A stretch of 64,000 nt of DNA from Lonepinella sp042485795 (lineage in GTDB: Bacteria > Pseudomonadota > Gammaproteobacteria > Enterobacterales > Pasteurellaceae): the NCBI RefSeq assembly GCF_042485795.1, contig NZ_CP169368.1:806001-870000 (forward strand). Reading direction: 5' to 3'. A model generated the notes under the pieces. It was not told the DNA's origin. It did no database searches and saw only the letters and a program-made list of their open reading frames with translations. Positions within the stretch are counted from its first letter, which is position 1. Every line of letters begins with the position of its first letter. Of the stretch, positions 59,483 through 64,000 are shown piece by piece. Made by a program: the position numbers and the translations under genes.

Positions 59483-60643
59483 ATGACCCCTTTACAACAA
59501 GCTAAACAATTATTTGAGCAAAAATTTCACCGCACTTCCGAATTAAATGTGTATGCTCCAGGGCGAGTGAACATTATCGGCGAACATACCGATTACAACG
59601 ATGGTTTTGTGATGCCTTGTGCGATTAATTATGGTACGGCAGTGAGTGGAGCAAAACGTGATGATCATATTTTTAATGTCTATGCCGCCGATTTAGAGGA
59701 TACCGATCAATTTTCATTAACCACCGAAATTACCCCAGTAGCTAACAAAAAATGGACGGGTTATGTACGTGGTGTGGTGAAGTTTATTCAGCAACATTGC
59801 CCTGATTTCAAGCAAGGGGCTGATTTAGTTATCACGGGTAATGTGCCGTTATCTGCGGGGCTAAGTTCTTCTGCTGCATTAGAAGTGGCTGTTGGAAAGT
59901 TCTGTCAGCAGCTTGGTGATTTACCTTTAACCAATACCCAAATTGCGTTAATCGGACAAATGGCAGAAAACAAATTTGTCGGGGCAAATTGTGGCAATAT
60001 GGATCAGCTTATTTCAGCCTTAGGCGAACAAGGTCATTTACTGATGATCGATTGCCGTAGTCTTGAAACCGTTTCCGTACCAGTGCCAGAAAATATTGCG
60101 GTGATGATCGTGAATTCCCATGTTAAACATGATTTAGTCACGGGCGAATACAATACTCGCCGTCAGCAATGTGAACGAGCCGCTGAATTTTTCGGGGTGA
60201 AAGCCTTGCGAGATGTGTCGATTGAACAGTTTAAACAACGAGAAGCGGAACTCACCGCCTTTGATCAAGATACGGCAAAACGTGCCAGACATATTGTCAC
60301 CGAAAATCAACGTGTGCTAGATGCAGTGCAAGCTCTAAATCAAGGGGATATTTCAACCTTAGGCAAATTAATGGTACAATCTCACGATTCCATGCGTGAT
60401 GATTTTGAGATCACCACGCCTGAAATTGATTATTTAGTCGAATTAGCTCAAGTTGCTGTGGGTAACAGTGGCGGGGCAAGAATGACAGGTGGTGGTTTTG
60501 GTGGTTGTATTGTAGTAGTGGCTCCCGTGGAAAAAGTGGATGCTGTACGTCAACTGATTGCCGATAATTATCAAAAACAAACGGGTATTAAAGAAGATTT
60601 TTATGTGTGTACCGCATCACAAGGAGTAAACGTATGTGCGTAA
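59483..60643 (+). CDS. galK: Galactokinase
   Basis: GHMP-family kinase that makes galactose 1-phosphate. The 386-residue protein has PGRVNIIGEHTDYNDGFVMP near residue 26 (galactose-binding signature), the ATP motif LSAGLSSSAALEVA near 127 and the third motif GARMTGGGFGGC near 335. It starts one base after the galT stop and overlaps galM by ten bases. Confidence 0.97.
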   Translation: MTPLQQAKQLFEQKFHRTSELNVYAPGRVNIIGEHTDYNDGFVMPCAINYGTAVSGAKRDDHIFNVYAADLEDTDQFSLTTEITPVANKKWTGYVRGVVKFIQQHCPDFKQGADLVITGNVPLSAGLSSSAALEVAVGKFCQQLGDLPLTNTQIALIGQMAENKFVGANCGNMDQLISALGEQGHLLMIDCRSLETVSVPVPENIAVMIVNSHVKHDLVTGEYNTRRQQCERAAEFFGVKALRDVSIEQFKQREAELTAFDQDTAKRARHIVTENQRVLDAVQALNQGDISTLGKLMVQSHDSMRDDFEITTPEIDYLVELAQVAVGNSGGARMTGGGFGGCIVVVAPVEKVDAVRQLIADNYQKQTGIKEDFYVCTASQGVNVCA

Positions 60644-61695
60644 CGGTTCAAACCACAAATGTGGTTGCTCTCGACAATCAAGCATTACAATTAGTAACGC
60701 TAACCAATCAGCAGGGAATGCAAGTTCAATTTATTGACTGGGGAGCAACTTGGGTGTCTTGTATCGTGCCAGTAGGAAACGAAAAACGTGAAGTGTTATT
60801 GGGTTGTCAATTAGCAGATTATGCTAAACAAGGTGTTTATTTAGGGGCAACCATCGGGCGTTATGCCAACCGAATTGCCAATAGTCAATTTGAATATCAA
60901 GGTAAAACCATCAAATTAACCGCTAATCAAAATGAACACCAGTTACATGGTGGTTTAATTGGCTTTGATAAACAACGTTGGAAAATCGAGCAAACAGGCG
61001 AAAAGTGCGGTGAAAATTTTGTGATTTTTTCGTTAATTTCATCTGATGGTGAGCAAGGTTTTTTAGGCAAAGTCAAGGTGCAAACTATTTACCGCTTAAC
61101 CGAAGATAATGCTTTACTCATTGAATTTAAAGCAGTTTCGGATAGAGATACACCATTAAGTTTAACCAATCATGCTTATTTTAATTTGAATAACGCTGAA
61201 AATGGTAGTGATATTCGTGAGCATTTTTTACAACTAAATGCTGAACAATTTTTACCTGTCGATAGCCAAGGTATTCCCAATGCTCCCTTAAAATCCGTCC
61301 AAAATAGCAGCTTTGATTTTCGCCAAGCAAAAGCTATTAAACAGGATTTTTTACAAGCTGAACAACAGCTCACCAAAGGTTATGACCACGCTTTTCTGTT
61401 AGATCAACAACGAGAAAAAACCTGTGCTATTTTAACTGCACCTGATCGATCTTTATGTTTAACCGTTAGCTCCAATCAACCTGCATTACAGGTTTACACG
61501 GGTAATTATCTCCAAGGCACGCCGACTCGTTCTGGTAGTGAATATACTGATTACACGGGAATTGCTCTTGAAACCCAAGCCTTACCAGATACCCCAAATC
61601 ACCCAGAATGGTGGCAATATGGCGGAATGCTGAAAGCGGGGGAAGAATATCAGCGGTGGACAAGATTCCAGTTTGGGTGTAAGAGTCAAAAATAG
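60634..61695 (+). CDS. galM: Aldose 1-epimerase (mutarotase)
   Basis: Interconverts alpha and beta anomers of galactose, feeding GalK. The 353-residue protein has GATIGRYANRIANSQF near 75, the His/catalytic NEHQLHGG near 103, LTNHAYFNL near 180 and the Glu-containing C-terminus GIALETQALPD near 310. The start at 60634, with AAGGAG in front, overlaps the galK end; an earlier in-frame start at 60607 is unlikely. Last gene of galTKM. Confidence 0.95.
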   Translation: MCVTVQTTNVVALDNQALQLVTLTNQQGMQVQFIDWGATWVSCIVPVGNEKREVLLGCQLADYAKQGVYLGATIGRYANRIANSQFEYQGKTIKLTANQNEHQLHGGLIGFDKQRWKIEQTGEKCGENFVIFSLISSDGEQGFLGKVKVQTIYRLTEDNALLIEFKAVSDRDTPLSLTNHAYFNLNNAENGSDIREHFLQLNAEQFLPVDSQGIPNAPLKSVQNSSFDFRQAKAIKQDFLQAEQQLTKGYDHAFLLDQQREKTCAILTAPDRSLCLTVSSNQPALQVYTGNYLQGTPTRSGSEYTDYTGIALETQALPDTPNHPEWWQYGGMLKAGEEYQRWTRFQFGCKSQK

Positions 61696-61697
61696 TT

Positions 61698-62912
61698 ATG
61701 AATAACCACCACCAAACCATCATCATCGGAGCAGGTGCCGCTGGTTTGTTTTGTGCCAGTTTAATCGGAAAGTGCGGTCAAAATGTGATGATTTTAGACA
61801 GCGGTAAAAAAATTGGTCGCAAGATTTTGATGTCGGGGGGTGGTTTTTGTAATTTTACGAATTTAGACGTTCGCCCGAGCCATTATTTGTCGCAAAATCC
61901 TCATTTTGTGAAATCTGCTTTGACAAGATTTACCCAATGGGATTTTATTGCTTTAGTAGTGGAACGTGGCATTGCCTATCACGAAAAAAACGATGGTCAG
62001 CTTTTTTGCGACAATTCGGCACAAGATATTGTAGATTTACTCGAAGATCGTTGCAAAAAGGCGAAAGTGAATATCCAGTTACGCCAGCAAATTGATAGCG
62101 TAGAACCCATAGAAAATGATCCGAACGTTCGCTTTAACGTGCGAGCTAACGGTATTGATTGGACGTGCCAAAATTTAGTGATTGCCACAGGGGGGCTTTC
62201 CATGCCTGCCTTAGGGGCATCGCCTTTTGGTTATAAAATTGCTGAACAATTTGCCATTCCCGTCATTCCGCCAAGAGCCAGCCTTGTACCCTTTACTTAT
62301 TTAGAAAATGACAAAATTTTCACCGCACTTTCGGGTATTTCGCTTGATGTGAATGTGAGTGTTGGCAATCAAGCGTTTCGGGGCGATATGCTATTTACTC
62401 ACCGTGGACTGTCAGGACCTGCTATTTTGCAGATTTCCAATTATTGGCAACCGAATGCAAGCATCAAGATTGATTTACTACCAAATCAGTCTATTGTTGA
62501 TTTTATTATGGAACTCAAAGCAACCTCGCCAAATATGCTATTAAAAACAGCCTTAAGTCAGCTATTGCCTAAGCGATTAATCGATTTATGGATTGAATAT
62601 CAACGCTTGGCTATCGGCAATAAAGCCCTTGCCCAACTCAGCAAAGTCGATTTTAACGTATTGAGCGAATTAATCCATCAATGGCAATTTCAACCCAATG
62701 GCACAGAGGGTTATCGTACGGCAGAAGTAACGTTAGGTGGGGTGGACACACAATTTATTTCCTCTAAAACCATGCAAGCAAATCATGTGCAAGGGCTGTA
62801 TTTTATTGGCGAAGTGTTGGACGTAACAGGCTGGCTCGGCGGTTATAATTTCCAATGGGCGTGGAGTTCGGCTTATGCTTGTGCCTGTGCGATTGCGGAA
62901 AGTGAGATTTAG
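61698..62912 (+). CDS. HI0933/YhiN-family flavoprotein
   Basis: A 404-residue FAD-binding protein. N-terminal dinucleotide motif IIIGAGAAGLFCASLIG, then SGKKIGRKILMSGGGFCNFTN near 35, VIATGGLSMPALGAS near 160 and FIGEVLDVTGWLGGYNFQWAWSSA in the C-terminal part, all markers of the HI0933 family. Members are oxidoreductases whose reaction is not well established. The start is two bases after the galM stop, so it may be read from the gal transcript. Confidence 0.93.
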   Translation: MNNHHQTIIIGAGAAGLFCASLIGKCGQNVMILDSGKKIGRKILMSGGGFCNFTNLDVRPSHYLSQNPHFVKSALTRFTQWDFIALVVERGIAYHEKNDGQLFCDNSAQDIVDLLEDRCKKAKVNIQLRQQIDSVEPIENDPNVRFNVRANGIDWTCQNLVIATGGLSMPALGASPFGYKIAEQFAIPVIPPRASLVPFTYLENDKIFTALSGISLDVNVSVGNQAFRGDMLFTHRGLSGPAILQISNYWQPNASIKIDLLPNQSIVDFIMELKATSPNMLLKTALSQLLPKRLIDLWIEYQRLAIGNKALAQLSKVDFNVLSELIHQWQFQPNGTEGYRTAEVTLGGVDTQFISSKTMQANHVQGLYFIGEVLDVTGWLGGYNFQWAWSSAYACACAIAESEI

Positions 62913-62954
62913 CGTTAAGCTATGATAGATTTTAATTTAACCACAGGACAGATT

Positions 62955-64000
62955 ATGACAAACAAAACATTACCATTGCACGCCGATACCGTGGGATCTT
63001 ATTTACGTTCAGATGCGTGGAAACAAGCTCACGCCGATTTTAAAGCAGGTAAAATTTCTCTTAAACAGCGTGATGAAATCGTTGAACAGGAAGTAAAAAA
63101 ATTAGTGCAAGCTCAATTAGATGCAGGGATTCAAGTGGTCACGGACGGTGAATATCACCGTTCTTGGTGGCATATTGATTTCTTAGAAAATCTAAATGGC
63201 ATTGAAGGCTATGTGCCAGAAAAAGCCTATGCGTTTAAAGGGGTGGCGGTGCGACCTTATAATACTCGCTGTTGTGGAAAAGTGTCTTGGAATGTCAATC
63301 ACCCATTCTTAGCCCATTTCAAAAAATTTAACGCCATTGTGGGCGGTCGTGCGGTGGCAAAATTTACGATTCCGAGTCCGAACCAATTAATGTATCCCAT
63401 TCAATGGGATCACGGCATTTATGCGACTCGTGAGGAATTTGCCAAAGACGTGCAACAAGCCTATAAAGATGCGATTCAAGCCTTTTATGATGCAGGTTGC
63501 CGTTATTTACAAATTGATGATGTGTATTGGGGATCCTTATGTAACAACCACGATCAACCGAGTTTTGCAGCAGATAAAGCCCAAGCGGTCGCTAATATTC
63601 AAGCGATTCTTGCGGATAAACCAGCAGATATGACGATTACTACCCACGTTTGCCGTGGCAACTATAAATCCTCTTATTTATTAACAGGGGCGTACGATCC
63701 GATAGCCGATGGTTTATTCGCTCAAACCAATTATGATGGTTATTTCTTAGAATATGATGACGAACGTTCAGGCGGTTTTGAACCGTTAAAACACTTCGCA
63801 GGTAATAAAGGGCGTGTGGTGTTAGGCTTGATTAGCTCAAAATTCCCAGAGCTAGAAGATAAAGCTCAAATCAAAGCTCGCATTGCGGAAGCCGCAAAAT
63901 ATGTGCCATTGGAGCAACTTTGCTTAAGCCCACAATGTGGTTTTGCATCGACCGAAGAAGGTAACGTGATGACCGAAGCACAGCAATGGGCGAAAGTGCG
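62955..64000 (+). CDS. MetE-like cobalamin-independent methionine synthase family protein (3' end cut)
   Basis: At least 348 residues from ATG 62955, still open at the window end. It aligns with the short YxjG/YxjH-type proteins related to the C-terminal half of MetE, not full-length MetE. Visible features are an opening HADTVGSYLRS, then VTDGEYHRSWWHIDF near 60, and zinc ligands in THVCRGN (His-x-Cys) near 232 and LSPQCGF near 327. It probably transfers a methyl group to homocysteine; the donor is unknown. The ribosome site is weak (AGGACAG). Stop lies outside. Confidence 0.9.
   Translation, partial: MTNKTLPLHADTVGSYLRSDAWKQAHADFKAGKISLKQRDEIVEQEVKKLVQAQLDAGIQVVTDGEYHRSWWHIDFLENLNGIEGYVPEKAYAFKGVAVRPYNTRCCGKVSWNVNHPFLAHFKKFNAIVGGRAVAKFTIPSPNQLMYPIQWDHGIYATREEFAKDVQQAYKDAIQAFYDAGCRYLQIDDVYWGSLCNNHDQPSFAADKAQAVANIQAILADKPADMTITTHVCRGNYKSSYLLTGAYDPIADGLFAQTNYDGYFLEYDDERSGGFEPLKHFAGNKGRVVLGLISSKFPELEDKAQIKARIAEAAKYVPLEQLCLSPQCGFASTEEGNVMTEAQQWAKV

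Larger units (their letters stand above)
5333..62331. repeat. Dispersed DNA uptake signal sequences (USS), 33 copies seen
   Basis: AAGTGCGGT or its complement begins at: 5333, 6900, 8170, 8973, 9072, 10403, 10432, 23148, 25297, 25335, 28082, 30295, 30326, 32369, 34277, 41835, 43784, 43846, 44657, 46269, 46704, 49258, 50184, 51336, 51372, 52852, 54425, 57637, 58124, 59529, 61003, 61770 and 62323. These mark DNA for uptake by the species' own competence system. Four pairs (10403/10432, 25297/25335, 30295/30326, 51336/51372) are head to head and form terminator-like stems. The list comes from reading by eye and may miss some. Confidence 0.9.

Noticed and set aside
1..64000. Insertion sequences, prophage genes or integrases explaining the TA loci
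   Set aside because: No transposase, integrase, phage structural gene or clear target-site duplication was seen anywhere in the window.

Overview
The window is chromosomal DNA from a gamma-proteobacterium of the family Pasteurellaceae. The main evidence is the 9-base DNA uptake signal AAGTGCGGT / ACCGCACTT, of the Haemophilus influenzae type, seen at 33 places by eye and often paired head to head as a transcription terminator. Gene content agrees: bifunctional hisB, a ComE1-like competence gene, a Haemophilus-type gal/mgl block, rsuA-bcr, and the flp-tad locus in the gene order of Aggregatibacter. The DNA is AT-rich. The species cannot be named from the sequence alone.

Layout. 0-10.4 kb: housekeeping genes (hisB, a SulP transporter, tRNA-Ser, comEA, purMN, an NSS transporter, smp/serB, yajQ) with toxin-antitoxin (TA) pieces among them. 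10.4-22.7 kb: a 0.7-kb leader and a complete flp1-flp2-tadV-rcpCAB-tadZABCDEFG locus for Flp pili. 22.7-31.2 kb: a structured repeat, a small RelB-like gene and a beta-glucoside cluster (PTS EIIBCA, lipoprotein esterase, lipoprotein GH3 beta-glucosidase, GH1 6-phospho-beta-glucosidase, BglG antiterminator). This cluster has a CRP site, a promoter and an overlapping antiterminator/terminator leader. 31.2-37.1 kb: a glucose/GlcNAc-family PTS EIIBC, a zeta-like TA pair, malic enzyme and mqsRA. 37.1-43.8 kb: tctCBA, a DapA-superfamily aldolase, rbsK, a mazEF-like pair and rbsR, behind a CRP site and a perfect 30-bp RbsR-like palindrome. 43.9-49.0 kb: dinJ-yafQ followed directly by a type III restriction-modification system. 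Its mod gene carries seven copies of a 5-bp repeat near the start and is out of frame (OFF) in this sequence. 49.2-52.7 kb: rsuA, bcr, a zinc-ribbon protein and an atypical NRAMP-family transporter. 52.8-61.7 kb: mglBAC, a ParE-like TA pair, galR/S and galTKM, with GalR-like operators and CRP sites. 61.7-64 kb: a HI0933-type flavoprotein and a MetE-like methyltransferase cut by the window end.

How the genes work together. Three carbohydrate systems have well-formed CRP sites. Galactose enters through MglBAC, is mutarotated by GalM and enters the Leloir pathway through GalK/GalT. Beta-glucosides may be trimmed at the envelope by two lipoproteins, imported by the PTS and cleaved by the GH1 enzyme. 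A carboxylate of unknown identity may enter through TctCBA and be processed by the aldolase. At least eight TA loci or remnants lie in this window. The most striking signals are the OFF-phase mod gene, which starts 11 bases after yafQ, and the RbsR-type operator in front of a Tct transporter operon.
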